Source: Casuarina equisetifolia
Lineage: Eukaryota; Streptophyta; Magnoliopsida; Fagales; Casuarinaceae
DNA length: 64,000 bases
NCBI GenBank assembly: GCA_028551475.1
Contig: CM052360.1
Location: forward strand, 13,752,501 to 13,816,500
Direction of reading: 5' to 3'
The position numbers and the translations under genes were made by a program. Below are positions 1-11,299 of the stretch, one piece after another. Every line of letters starts with the position of its first letter. The stretch's first letter is position 1. The notes below the pieces were generated by a model that ran no database searches, was not told the origin of the DNA, and worked only from the letters and a program-made list of their open reading frames with translations.

Positions 1-179
1 CCACGTTCGCATTTTCTCGGACAATAACATCTCTAGCAAGTGGACAATTTCTTTCGCCCAAGGCAATCCCATTCCAAGTCATCGGAGGAACGAAGTATTA
101 AGGGTATTGTAGTCATTGGCTATTCATCACCCTCTAAATATCTCTCCCTTAACTGTCTTTTCAGCGGGAAGACCATCCC

Positions 180-212
180 TCGCTCTCTTCCTCTCTCTCT
201 CTCTCCCCTCTA
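180..212 (+). promoter_or_regulatory. Pyrimidine-rich (CT)n tract upstream of the TPR gene
   Basis: A run of TCTCTC repeats ends about a dozen bases before the chosen ATG at 225. Such Y-patch tracts are common in plant core promoters and 5' leaders. It is placed here by position and composition only; no TATA box was identified with confidence. Confidence 0.4.
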
Positions 213-224
213 TCTACCGGCACC

Positions 225-2683
225 ATGGCAGTGGTTCTTGGAAATTTAGCCCTGTTGCTAGACGTGGCCTCGCCTCGGACCGTATCACCGGACCGCAAGA
301 CCCGTCCGGTGGCGCTTGACGTTGTTTTGAGTCTTCCGAAGAGATCGGACCCCCCCGCTCACTACTATGCTTCTATTGCCTCCAAGGGCTTCGACACGGA
401 CGGGGAGGCTCGGAGCCAGCGAGTGGTGGCGCGCGGTAAGGCGAATTCGAAGGTAAACGGAGTGGACTCTGATGCCGGCTCGAGCGACGAGGAGGGGGAT
501 ATGGAGGAACCATTGGATTGGGAGAAGGAAATGCGGAGGAGGGTGAAGGAGATCGAGGAGAGGAGAGAGCTAGAGAAGAAGGCTGAGGAGTTGCAGAGTC
601 GAATGGAGGATACTGAAGGCGGGGGTGAGGAGACCGAGGAAGAGAAGAGGATGAGAGTGAGGAAAGAGCTCGAAAAGGTTAGCTTGTTGATCCTATTAGT
701 TTTTTGCGCTTGTAACTTGATTGGTTGGTTAGAAAATAGTGGCAATAGAAAAGAAAAATAAAACGTTACAAGTTTGGAGTCTCTCTTGATTGATATAGTG
801 GGTTCAGCTGACATGTTGTCATCGGGTTTAATTGTCGTTGTTTATGAGCGCGGCAGGTAGCTAAGGAGCAGGCGGAGCGGAGAGCCACGGCACAGCTGAT
901 GTTCGAGTTGGGCCAAAAGTGTTATGGGAAGGGCATGTATGGACGGGCCATTGAGTTTCTCGAAGGTGCTCTTACTATCATCCCTAGGCCCACACTATTT
1001 GGTGGTGAGGTTGGTTTTAGCTTCCGCTGCGAAATTCTGTTTTGGGTAACGTAGAAGTGTAATCACTGACTAAAACTGATTTTATTTTTTGGTTTGGGAT
1101 TCGTTCTGGTGTTTCCAGATTCAAATATGGCTTGCGATGGCTTATGAGGCCAATAACCGACACAAGGATTGTATTGCTCTTTACCAGCAATTGGAGAAGA
1201 AGCATCCCAGCGTCAGTATCCGACGGCAAGCTGCGGAACTTCGCTACATTTTGCAGGCTCCCAAGCTGAAGATTTCTCAGGAGGAGATGGTTACCATCCC
1301 GCTGATTGGCTCTAGCTATGACAGGTAAATTTCGTTCCTTTCATTCTGTTTATAATTTCCAATATTATGCCAATTGTTCCTGCTTGCAAATTTGTAGAAT
1401 TTTACCAAACGTCTCTGTTTCGCATGCCCTATATTATGCCCCTTTAAGTGTACAATTAATGTAGCTCTGTCCTTGTTGGGTTACGGCAATGCCTTAACTG
1501 CCTACTGAAGGTACCCAAGATCGCCTTGTGAGTGTCTGTAAGGCAGTGTTCTTCTCTTACAGTTCGTCCTAGCACCCTTAAAATGATTCCACACATTTGT
1601 GAGTTGTTGTGCATTAAAGCAAAATTCCTGAAGGACTCAAAAGTTAGAAATAGTTACCTTTATGATTATCTGGTTTCCTAGACCAGGCCAAGTACTACGT
1701 ATATAACCGGCTTATTTCAGAGAGTTGCTTCATCGATTCTTTAACTTCTTATGAGAGATGGGTTTCGGGTGGGTACCGTTTTGTAAGACATCCACATTTT
1801 CCTGTGAGATGAATGTGGTTAGTTGGCTGTGTCGGCTCTTGCATTTGTTGGCAGCAACAAGAGTGAAAAGGAAATATCGGAAGCAGAGGGACTTCAAGTG
1901 GCTCTTAGAATGACATTAGTTCATCCAAGTGTTACCAATTACTTGGATACCTACTGTAACGTTTTCTGGGGCACAACAACAAAGTCTTCTTAATGAACCA
2001 CTACAAATTTGAAATCTAATTGCTAAGTCATGTAATATAATTGAATATGACGTCCTCGTTCTCCACAACTTCCAAAACAAAAGGTAAATAGCAGTTGCTT
2101 CCTTAATGAGTCGCTTTTAGTACGGTATTTGCAGTGCTTTAAAAATGTTTTCTTCAAGGCGGCAGTGGGTATGGGTTGATGGTTACTAGAGTTACTCTAA
2201 TTTACTAAACTGAGTAATTTTAGTGACATCTCCTAATAACTAATTGACTTTTCAATATCACATATTTGTGTATATTTGAACTCAAGTGGATATTCTTCAT
2301 CAGTGCTGTTTCTTGTTCGTAAATGGAACAACATTGACTTTAATGTAATGCATCCAGCGTCTTGTATTGGTCTCGCCTTTTCTTGTGGGAACTGCTTCAA
2401 TCTTATTTACCAACTGGTCATATTCAAGATCCTTATTTACCAACTGGATGTGCTCGTTGTCTGTGATTATCGCAGCTATGCAGGGACATGGAGTGATAAA
2501 TACAAAGACCGGGACCAGAAGAGAAGTTGGTCAACAACCAATCAGCAACCATCATCTAGAGACTTTCTGGGTGACTTTCTGGTTTGGCGACCTCCTACTG
2601 GAGTGGAGAAAAGTCAAGCTTTCTGGGTAGCTTTGACAATATGGTTGGGCTTGGTTGGAGCTGCCCTCTTCCTTCAAAGATGA
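225..2683 (+). CDS. TPR-like protein with C-terminal membrane anchor, probably plastid-targeted (4 exons)
   Basis: Four exons with GT-AG introns join in frame: 225-677, 857-1009, 1119-1324 and 2476-2683, giving 339 residues and a TGA stop at 2681-2683. The N-terminal ~90 residues are poor in predicted structure and rich in Ala, Ser, Arg and Val, as in a chloroplast transit peptide. Residues ~90-165 are a charged Glu/Arg/Lys coiled coil. Residues ~165-230 read as a TPR-like helical pair (LGQKCYGKGMYGRAIEFLEGAL, split here: LGQKCYGKGMY then GRAIEFLEGAL), continuing through AMAYEANNRHKDCIALYQQL. The last ~20 residues are a hydrophobic helix ending FLQR. The length and layout resemble uncharacterised plant TPR-like chloroplast proteins of about 340 residues. 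The start is the first ATG after the leader and gives a continuous exon 1. The precise function is not recognised; a role as a thylakoid or envelope scaffold is only inference. Confidence 0.82.
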
Positions 2684-4809
2684 ATTACACGTGTATATGT
2701 TGTTGTTACTTGTCGATTCATGATGTTTTAGTAAACAAATATAGGTATTAAGCATGTTCTTTATGTCCATAATCAAAAAATTGTTGTACGAAGTAGAAAC
2801 ACTTATTTCTAATATTGTTTTATAATGCATGCATTTCCTTCTGCTACTGTTATGAGTTCCTTCTTTACAGGCACTCCTTCAGAAAGGCTATCCGGTTCCA
2901 AAGGAGGGAGGGGGGGGGGGGGGGGGGGGGGGGGTGGTGTAGTAACTCTTGTTTATTTATATAATCACAATCACACAGTCGACATAGGGATTTTCTATAC
3001 TTTAGAGGAGGAAAGAGTTGCATGATATCAAGACCAGGACGTGGTGGCCTGTTGGGGAGAAAAGAGAGGATGGGGCAGCAAACATTGCTTACTTCAAGGA
3101 CATCAAATTTTACATGGCTTAGGAAACGTTTCGTACGTTTGAACAAAAGCGATGATTGAACCAAACTATAAGCAAAATATAAAATAATTCTGCATCTTCC
3201 GGTGGCGTGATTACAGGAAACTATGCAAAGAATTAACCAATTTTCGACTCTACTAATTACATTATACTTTTTTAAAAAAATAAACAAAAAACCATTGAGG
3301 ATCTATCGGGGCTTGATTCTTCATAAGCATTGCTAGTTTTCCATCTTCCGCTGATCCGATTTAGCGATTAAATATTTCCGTCATCGTTCCTCAGTTTCAA
3401 CAATTCTGTTTGACACATCTGTTGCCGATCGAAAGTGTTATTTCGCACTTTTGCACCTACCGTGGAACAATATTGCGTTGATTTCATACAAAGCAACATT
3501 TTTTCATTTTAAATTGACCAATATCGTGTTGTCATAAGGCTATTATTATACTATTTAAACAATCTTTATAGGAAAAGCGATGTCCCTATTTGTTTGGACA
3601 GCGTAGTAACCCACAGGTTTGCAAATCTGTCATGTTAGAAATCAGCTTCCTCATACTACCGAATCAAATTCTTTTAACTTGGTACAATGCGTGATTCGTT
3701 GCTAGAAACCTACATGGTACCTGGAGTTGTGTTACGACGTTGCGTTAGCTTTCTACCCTCACACACAACGGTTAGGCACATTTTATTAGAGAGTGAAATT
3801 TTGGTGTAGATAAATTGGCAAATTAGGGTCATCATGTTTTGGATGTATAAATTTTTGACCAACTAGGCTTCCTACCAGATTACTTTAAGAATGCTCTTTG
3901 GCACAACCGGAGTGGTCTCGGAAAATTTAGACCTCCATAAGGTTATACCTAAATGTGGTCCTTTATTTTTCTGTTTTTCATTATATACACTTTAGCTGAA
4001 AACTTGATTTGTTGGTATTTTATTTTAACTTTCAAGAGTTAGCTTTACACACTATCCTTTTTCTTTTTCTCGTTTTCTTTTTCTCAATCTATGAATAAGC
4101 ACACAAGTGTTATATAAAATTGAAAAGAGAAAAATAAATTAAGTAAAAAAAGTATAATCTAAAAAAATAAAATTTTGAATTTACATTGTTACTAATTTTT
4201 ATTCCAAATCTAACAATTTTTTATCAAAGTCAAAATTAGTACAACATGTCTCTATTGTAGCTATATACTTTGTTAGCCCCAACTCTTTCATATGAAAAGA
4301 CTTATTTAATCGTTGCTTTAATTTATAAATCTTTGTCTCTAGGCAATCTCATCAATCTATATAAGAATTAACATGATTTATAATTTATCAAGAAAATATA
4401 TTGTGTAAGATTATTGATCTTTTAAACACAAATTCTTATGTTGGTGATGGACTCTTACGGTTATAATTCACTTCAACTAATATATGATTTTTGGACTCTC
4501 TTATATCGTGTTGGTCACACTAGCTATCATATTTTGGCATTGATCTAAGAGTTGTAGTTGGATTAATCAAAACACCACTACATTGAGATAAACTCTTTTT
4601 CTTTTTTGAACCACGGATGTCTCATATTATCTGATCTTTAACAATATGATTGTACTGGTGACTTTTTGTTTTTGTAATCAAGTAAGCAATGTTAAATATG
4701 CCCTTACACTGGATTATGATTTTGCTTCGATAACTAATTTCTACTCCAAACCTAGGACATCCTCCTAAAAATCTCCACGCGCTCTAGAGAGACCATCTCT
4801 GGAACACTT
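2684..4809. other. Non-coding region downstream of the TPR gene
   Basis: About 2.1 kb holding the presumed 3' UTR and AT-rich intergenic DNA. No coding region or transposon domain was recognised. A long G homopolymer lies at 2910-2934. Confidence 0.6.
2910..2934 (+). repeat. 25-base G homopolymer
   Basis: Twenty-five consecutive G, preceded by AAGGAGGGA, about 230 bases past the TPR gene stop. It is probably length-variable and difficult to sequence, so the exact count may be wrong. Confidence 0.85.
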
Positions 4810-4887
4810 TGTAACGAACCCAACCATTGAGCCAAAAGGCCTAAGCCTGTTGGCATGGCGGGTTCAATTACCTTTAAGATCGTAACA
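4810..4887 (-). repeat. Solo short LTR-like repeat (~78 bp)
   Basis: On the minus strand this unit begins TGTTACGATC and ends GGTTCGTTACA, with TG...CA termini. It closely resembles the repeat at 14697-14772, which abuts a primer-binding site, so it is read as a very short LTR of the size seen in TRIM-type retrotransposons. It lies beside an inverted partial copy. Confidence 0.55.
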
Positions 4888-5099
4888 TTCCACCACGCTC
4901 CGCAGCCGACGCCCCGACAGCCAAACCCCACATCCGGAGTTCAAACCACGAAAGGGACGACCTACGAAAAGGACTACTTGGCAGAAAACGTCATGGGCTG
5001 AAGGGGCGCCTAAACGCATGGGGCCAATGTGAAGCCGTCGTGGAGTGGGCCGTCTGGGCATCGGCTGCGGAGCGTGGTGGAATGTTATGGTCCTAAAGG
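4871..5099. repeat. Inverted repeat, ~43-bp arms around ~143 bp
   Basis: The arm at 4871-4913 and the reverse complement of 5057-5099 differ at about 4 positions; both contain CATTCCACCACGCTCCGCAG. Each arm spans the start of the short LTR and the sequence just outside it. The right arm stops where the Gypsy LTR starts, so the second repeat seems cut by that element. Confidence 0.7.
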
Positions 5100-5773
5100 T
5101 CACGTTCCCCACGTCTCAAGTAACTGTCGATGTTGACAAGCCTCCGCAAATAAAGTCACAGAAGTCGGGAAACTGGAAGAGAGGCGTATAGATAGAGCAA
5201 TGCAGTTAGTAGCAGTTCCATAGCAGTTTTATAATTACGTGTGTCTAGTGGTATGTGTGTTATGTGTGTCAAAGCCTAGAAACCGTCGGTAACTGAGGAT
5301 GTGCAGTTACTGCGTATAAATAAAGGCTAAAGGGGGGGGGCATAAGGGACAGAGAGTTGTTTTATCCAAGAACCCCAGGAGGTTGCGCTTCCCTCGAAGA
5401 AGTGTTGTACTGTTGTTCTAAACATATGTGCTACCTACGTGTTTATTACTTTGCTTTCACATCTTCTAGCTTTTTCATTGCTCATCATTGAGTATGACAT
5501 CACCATCCACTGACTTATCTTATTATATTCCACTTGCTATTCTAACCGTGCTTGTCATATTCTTTATCTATATTGCTCATAAAATAGTGTCTGAGTTTCC
5601 GAGAGCTTGTTTGATCCTCCAATACATTACACGACACCTTTGTTACGATATCCATATCACCCCAAACACCCATAACACTTCCCATTCTTACTAAAATCAC
5701 CCGAATCCAGCCAAAATAGGTAAGAGAAGACCTTTATTTGACCTTGTTCCACGTGACTTCACAATAGACCAAC
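5098..5773 (+). repeat. 5' LTR of the Tekay-like element
   Basis: Matches 10217-10902 nearly base for base. It has a TATA box, TATAAATA, at 5315-5322 and a run of 9 G shortly after. The true LTR end may be about 5806, just before the primer-binding site, since only the part shared with the truncated right copy is counted here. Confidence 0.88.
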
Positions 5774-5809
5774 CTGTTACCAGAGTAGCAGCCCGAGCAC
5801 GCTGCAATC

Positions 5810-5821
5810 TGGTATTAGAGC
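5810..5821 (+). other. Primer-binding site (initiator Met tRNA type)
   Basis: TGGTATTAGAGC differs by one base from TGGTATCAGAGC, the complement of the 3' end of plant initiator Met tRNA. It lies just before gag. Confidence 0.75.
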
Positions 5822-5835
5822 TGAACGATCCGCCG

Positions 5836-6540
5836 GTGTCAGAAACACACAATACTACCATGGAACAACGATTAGAACGACTGGAAGCTGAGAACAATCG
5901 TCGCTTTGGGGAGTTGGTAGAAGCAGTGCAGCAACTAACCACAGAATTACGTTCCAGGCCAGAAGTCGGAGGACCTTCTCAGACTCGCCAAGAAAATAAT
6001 GGTGATCATGAAGAAAGTGGAGGCGGTAATCACAATGGACGAAGGAATCGGGCCGTGAAAATGGATTTTCCACGTTACGATGGGACGGAAGACCCCCTTG
6101 GATGGATTTGTAGAGCAAATCAATATTTTGCCTATCATGGTACACCTGAGGAAGAAAAAAATGTATTGGCGGCTTGGAATCTTGAAGGGGAAACTCAAAT
6201 ATGGTATCAATTGTTGTTTGGGGAGCATTCGAAACTCTCGGCGACATGGGAAAATCTTACCACTAGTTTATGTGAACAATTTGGGCCTTCAAAGTTCTAG
6301 GATTTTTTTGGAGAACTCACAAAGCTACAACAAACGGGGAGTGTTGCAGAGTATTTCAACCAGTTCTCACGCTTGATGCTGAAATCCGAAAAGTTAACCA
6401 CTGAGCAACAAGTCGGGTGCTTCACCAGTGGCCTAAAAGAATCACTCCGGGTTGAAGTTATGGCTAGTCGTCCAACAAATCTATCTGCCGCAGTTGGACT
6501 AGCTAGGTTGTATGAGTCTCGAATGTCGTCGGAAGAATAG
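5836..6540 (+). pseudogene. gag of the Tekay-like element, two in-frame stops
   Basis: The reading frame opens with a coiled-coil-like N terminus (EQRLERLEAENNRRFGELVE) and continues into a retrotransposon gag domain with MDFPRYDGTEDPLGW and the WENLTTSLCEQFGP region. TAG stops occur in frame at 6298-6300 and 6538-6540. Between them the frame still encodes gag-like sequence (EYFNQFSRL; VGLARLYESR), so the first stop is a disabling mutation. A run of eight A near 6553 marks where the frame shifts before the zinc knuckle. The product would be the nucleocapsid/capsid protein of the particle that packages element RNA. Confidence 0.85.
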
Positions 6541-9500
6541 GACAAGGTCCTGTTAAAAAAAATGCTACCAGTACTCCAACCAGCACACGAACCAACCTCC
6601 CAATCAAGAAGCTCACTCCCGAAGAGATGGCTGATCGTAGAGCAACAGGCCTTTGTTATAATTGCAATGATCGATTCAGTCCCGGCCACAAATGTCGAAG
6701 GCTATTCCTACTCGAAGGAGTACCAAACAAAGAAGAGGGGGCCGACAACCTAGAAGAAAAAGAGGAGGACCTAGGAGAATGTGAAGAAGCAGTAGAAGTA
6801 TCCCTACATGCCATGCAAGGTTCTTTCAACCCAAGTACTATGAAGTTGGAGGGCCAAATGAAAAACAGGCGAAAGAACATACGAGTGCTTGTAGATACAG
6901 GTAGTTCACACAACTTCGTGAGTGAGATATTAGCAAGGAAACTGTGCCTGCAACCGGATCTCAAAAAAGAGCTAAAAGTCATGATTGCAGATGGGAATCA
7001 AGTTCTTAGCAAGGGACAATGTACCAACATTGAGCTAGAAATACAAGGTAACTCTTTTACCTTGGATTTATATATTTTACCCCTTCAAGGAACAGATATT
7101 GTCTTGGGTGCTCAATGGTTGGTGACTCTTGGTCCAATCCTTTGGGATTTCACTCGGCTCACCATGAAATTTAAGTTGCAAGGATGGATCATCCTTTTAC
7201 AAGGAAGGGCTGTGGACTTTCCGAAATTAATGGATGGAAATCAACCCTGCAAGGAAATAATGAAGGAAAAACAAGGCGTGTTGTTGCAGATACTAACCTT
7301 AGAAGGGTCAGACAACGAGCAAGGAGAAACAAAGTCGGTTAGCATGCTCAGCCTGTTACAAGAATTTCGGGATTTATTTAACAAACCGAATGGGTTACCT
7401 CCTGATAGAGATTGCAATCATCGAATCTTGTTAAAAGATCCACTCAAAGCAGTGGCGGTTCGACCGTACCGTTATCCTCATTACCAAAAAATGGAGCTAG
7501 AAAAGATGGTAAAGGAATTACTACAAGCCGGTGTGGTACGACCCAGTACCAGTGCATTCTCCTCTCCGGTTTTATTGGTAAAAAAAAAAAGATGAATCTT
7601 GGCGTTTATGTGTGGACTATTGAGCTTTAAATAGTCTCACCATCAAAGATTGCTTTCCAATGCCAACAATAGACGAGTTATTGGATGAACTTCATGGGGC
7701 CAGCATCTTCTCAAAATTAGATCTCCGATCTGGCTATTATCAAGTCAAGATGCATCCTAAAGATATACACAAAACGGCCTTCCGAACCCACCAAGGACAT
7801 TACGAATTTCTTGTAATGCCATTCGGACTTACAAATGCCCCATCAACCTTCCAAGCCCTCATGAATTCGGTATTTCAACCTTTTCTACGAAAATTCATTT
7901 TGGTATTCTTTGACGATATTTTAGTTTACAGCCAAAGCTTGGAAGACCATTTGGAGCATCTTAAAATGGTGTTTGGGATCCTACGACATCATCGACTGGT
8001 GTTGAAGGAATCAAAATGTGAATTTGCAAAGACCAGAATAAAATTTCTTGGACACACAGTCACACGAGATGGGGTGGGAGTAGATGAAGAAAAAATCATG
8101 GCCATCCTCCGTTGGCCGAAACCAACCACCATTAAGCAATTGAGAGGGTTCCTTGGATTGGCAGGATATTATCGAAGATTCTTCAGCAATTTTGGAAAAA
8201 TTGCCGCCCTACTCACGAACATGCTCAAGAAGGATAATTTTCATTGGACAGAACAAGTAGAGATGTCTTTTTCCAACCTCAAAAAAAAAAAAATAAGTAA
8301 GCCTCCTATACTTGCACTGCCCAATTTTTTCTTACCCTTTATTGTGCAATGTGATGCTTATGGGGATGGGGTAGGTGCCGTTGTTACTCAGGACAAAAAA
8401 CCGATAGCATTCATGAGCCAAAAACTACATGGACGGCATTTGCAACTTTCGGCTTATGAAAAAGAATTATTGGCCTTGGTATTAGCTGTGCAAAAATGGA
8501 GGCATTACCTCCTCGGTGGCCATTTTATTGTACAAACCGACCAACGAAGCCTTCAATATCTTTGGGGGCAACGAATTTCAACACCGGCTCAGCAAAGGTG
8601 GCTTGCAAAATTACTCGGGTATGACTTCAAAATACAATATCTTCCAGGAAAAAGTAACCACGTGGCAGATGCATTATCTCGCACCAACCCGGAAGAAACA
8701 AAAGTTATCAATGCAAAGGAGAACGTGTCTATCCACCATGAAGGAGAATTACATGCCGAAAAGGTAGCTTGCTTGGCAATTTCGGCACCCATCCCGAGGT
8801 GGTTACAACCTATTCGTGATGAAAACCAACAAGATCCTTATCTCATTGGAATCACAAATAGGATACAAAGAGGAGAGGCCGTGGGCCCCTGGGAATGGAA
8901 AAATGGAATCATTTTTTTCAAAGGACGAATTTATCTCCCAAAGCACTCACCACTCATCAATACTATTCTTGAAGAGATTCATGGTTCGACACATGAAGGC
9001 TTTCACAAATCAATTCAAAGGGCTAGGGCAGTTTTTTATTGGGAAGGAATGAAAAGCGGTATGTTGGATGTCATTCGGAACTGTGAAATTTGCCAGAAAA
9101 ACAAAAGTGAAAATGTGAATCCACCAGGATTACTTCAGCCATTATCCACCCCAGAAAACATCTGGGAAGATCTTTCAATGGACTTTATTGATGGACTTCC
9201 TCCTTCCAAAGGTAAAACCTCCATCTTAGTTGTAGTGGACCGCTTATCAAAATTCAGTCATTTTATTACCTTAAGCCATCCCGATTCTGCTACTTCAATT
9301 GCTCGTATATTTTTTGACCACATATTGAAAATATATGGCATGCCACGGACCATAACATGTGATAGAGACCCTATTTTTACGAGCACCTTTTGGAGGGAGT
9401 TATTTCGGTTGCAAGGAACCAACATCAATTATTCTTTCATCATACCACCCCCAAACTGATGGTCAAACGGAGGTGGTGAATCGTACCCTTGAGATGTATC

Positions 9501-10242
9501 TTCGATGTTTCACAGGTGAAGAACCGAAGAATTGGGTTACTTGGGGCGGAATACTGCTACAATACTAGTCTTCATTCGGCAACCAACAAAGTTCCTTATG
9601 AAGTGGATAAGCCCACCAACCTTACTTTCCTACATGCCCGGCACTACCAAGGTGGACTCTGTGGATAAAATCTTGAAAGATCGTGACACGATACTTGGAG
9701 AAGTAAAGGAGCATATACAAAGGGCTCAAGCAAAGATGAAAAAATATTACGACCTTAAGCGGAGGGAAGTGAATTACGATGTTGGAGAGTGGGTCTTTTT
9801 AAAGTTACGCCCATATAGACAGACCACTATTGCCATCCGAAAGTCCCTCAAGCTTTCTCCCAGATTCTACGGACCATATCAGATTAAAGAAAAGATTGGG
9901 CGAGTGGCCTACCGGCTTGCACTTCCAAAGGATACTAAGGTACATCCTGTGTTCCACGTATCTAACCTTAAAAAATTTGTTGGAACTCCGCACAAGGTGG
10001 AAACTACTTTACCGAATTTCATGGAAGAGGGGGAAGCCATTTTCCCTAGTCCGCAAGCCATCCTGGAAGAAAGGAAGCACAAAAACCAGCAGGAAATTTT
10101 AATACATTGGTATGGCATGTCACCTGCTGATGCAACTTGGGAGCCAAAGGAGCAGATTATGCGGCAATTTCCAAAGCTCAACCTTGAGGTCAAGGTTGCA
10201 AACAATGGGGGAGGGATGTCACGTTCCCCACGTCTCAAGTAA
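6541..10242 (+). pseudogene. pol of the Tekay-like element (zinc knuckle, PR, RT, RNase H, IN, chromodomain-like tail)
   Basis: Domains in order: zinc knuckle CYNCNDRFSPGHKC near 6654; aspartic protease VLVDTGSSHNFVS near 6890; reverse transcriptase with the FFDD catalytic box near 7910; RNase H around 8350-8680 ending at DALSRT; integrase zinc finger (CEICQKNK) near 9090; the integrase core with MDFIDGLP, TCDRDP and the TDGQTE motif; and a chromodomain-like tail near 10050-10170. It is broken by a frameshift at the A10 run at 7580-7589, a TGA at 7621-7623 where RT normally has Arg, a frameshift near 9440, and further shifts at 9540-9600. The element could move only with enzymes supplied in trans. 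Confidence 0.88.
10205..10216 (+). other. Polypurine tract of the Tekay-like element
   Basis: ATGGGGGAGGGA lies directly before the right LTR, which starts TGTCACG at 10217. It is the expected plus-strand primer and also overlaps the end of the pol frame. Confidence 0.8.
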
Positions 10243-10902
10243 CTGTCGATGTTCACAAGCCTCCGCAAATAAAGTCACAGAAGCTGGGAAACTGGAAGAG
10301 AGGCGTATAGATAGAGCAATGCAGTTAGTAGCAGTTCCATAGCAGTTTTATAATTATGTGTGTCTAGTGGTATGTGTGTTACGTGTGTTATGTGTGTCAA
10401 AGCCTAGAAACCGTCGGTAACTGAGGATGTGCAGTTATTGCGTATAAATAAAGGCTAAAGGGGGGGGGGCATAGGGGACAGAGAGTTGTTTTATCCAAGA
10501 ACCCCAAGAGGTTGCGCTTCCCTCGAAGAAGTGTTGTACTGTTGTTCTAAACATATGTGCTACCTACGTGTTTATTACTTTGCTTTCACATCTTCTAGCT
10601 TTTTCATTGCTCATCATTGAGTATGACATCACCATCCACAGACTTATCTTATTATATTCCACTTGCTATTCTAACCGTGCTTGTCATATTCTTTATCTAT
10701 ATTGCTCATAAAATAGTGTCTGAGTTTCCGAGAGCTTGTTTGATCCTCCAATACACTACACGACACCTTTGTTACGATATCCATATCACCCCAAACACCC
10801 ATAACACTTCCCATTATTACTAAAATCACCCGAATCCAGCCAAAATAGGTAAGAGAAGGCCTTTATCCGACCTTGTTCCACGTGACTTCACAATAGACCA
10901 AC
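10217..10902 (+). repeat. 3' LTR of the Tekay-like element, right end missing
   Basis: Direct repeat of 5098-5773, with TATAAATA at 10443-10450 and a 9-base duplication (around ACGTGTGTT) near 10380. Similarity stops at 10902, before the likely LTR terminus, where a minus-strand LTR fragment begins. Confidence 0.88.
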
Positions 10903-11091
10903 ACCTCCGGTCTCGTTGGAGGGAGACACAACACCTCTTGCCTCGTTGAAGGGAGACACCACCTCCATGGAAGAAACTTCCAAGTTTTTCATTAACCAAA
11001 AGCCCCATATCCATTACATCTAACGAGTTATAAAAGGGATAGATGGGCCTGGGCTAAGCCTATACATGGGCCCGAGTCTAGACATGTAACA
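10903..11091 (-). repeat. 3' LTR fragment of the gene-capturing element
   Basis: Minus-strand sequence after the polypurine tract starts TGTTACATGTC and runs to the junction with the Tekay-like LTR at 10902/10903. It contains two diverged ~28-base copies of a motif reading CTCGTTGGAGGGAGACAC on the plus strand (10915-10965). Its far end is missing. Confidence 0.5.
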
Positions 11092-11105
11092 TTCCATCCC
11101 CCTTT
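11092..11105 (-). other. Polypurine tract of the gene-capturing element
   Basis: The minus strand reads AAAGGGGGATGGAA immediately before the LTR start TGTTACATG. Its position after the last coding residues and before TG matches an LTR-element plus-strand primer. Confidence 0.7.
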
Positions 11106-11108
11106 AAA

Positions 11109-11130
11109 GAAAGCTTGTCCTCAAGCTTTC
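11109..11130 (-). other. Perfect 9-bp hairpin at the LEDK end of the element
   Basis: GAAAGCTTG and CAAGCTTTC form a perfect stem around a four-base loop. The same bases encode the LEDK end typical of several Gypsy pol proteins. A similar imperfect stem stands by a second polypurine tract at 60039-60060. Confidence 0.6.
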
Positions 11131-11299
11131 TAAAATTTACAAAACACCTAACAACTAGAAACTCAATAAAAGAGTTTAACAGTTCAAATTCAACCAAAGA
11201 TAAGCCGACAAAGCCCAATACAAATAAAATCCAAGAATGTCCAAGGGATGTTCGCAGGCCACGCTCCAATGTTGAACCCATTCGTAGGGAGGTGGTCCT

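Larger units (their letters stand above)
5098..10902 (+). mobile_element. Ty3/Gypsy chromovirus (Tekay-like), degenerate, both LTRs present
   Basis: Two direct LTRs of ~680 bp (5098-5773 and 10217-10902) flank a primer-binding site, gag, protease, RT, RNase H, integrase with a chromodomain-like tail, and a polypurine tract. The domain order PR-RT-RH-IN is that of Ty3/Gypsy. The C-terminal motif DATWEPKEQI followed by a LEVK...GGG end points to the Tekay lineage of chromoviruses. The LTRs look about 98% identical by eye, apart from a 9-base duplication in the right copy, so insertion was fairly recent. Internal stops and frameshifts make this copy non-autonomous. No target-site duplication was found, and the right LTR seems to lose its last ~35 bases at a junction with the next element. 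Confidence 0.9.

Noticed and set aside
4864-5112. 82-codon minus-strand ORF
   Set aside because: It lies across the inverted repeat and part of the Gypsy LTR and is explained by those features.
5488-5694. 68-codon ORF present in both Gypsy LTRs (also 10617-10823)
   Set aside because: It has a hydrophobic stretch but lies wholly inside the LTRs and is duplicated because the LTRs are; no evidence for a protein.
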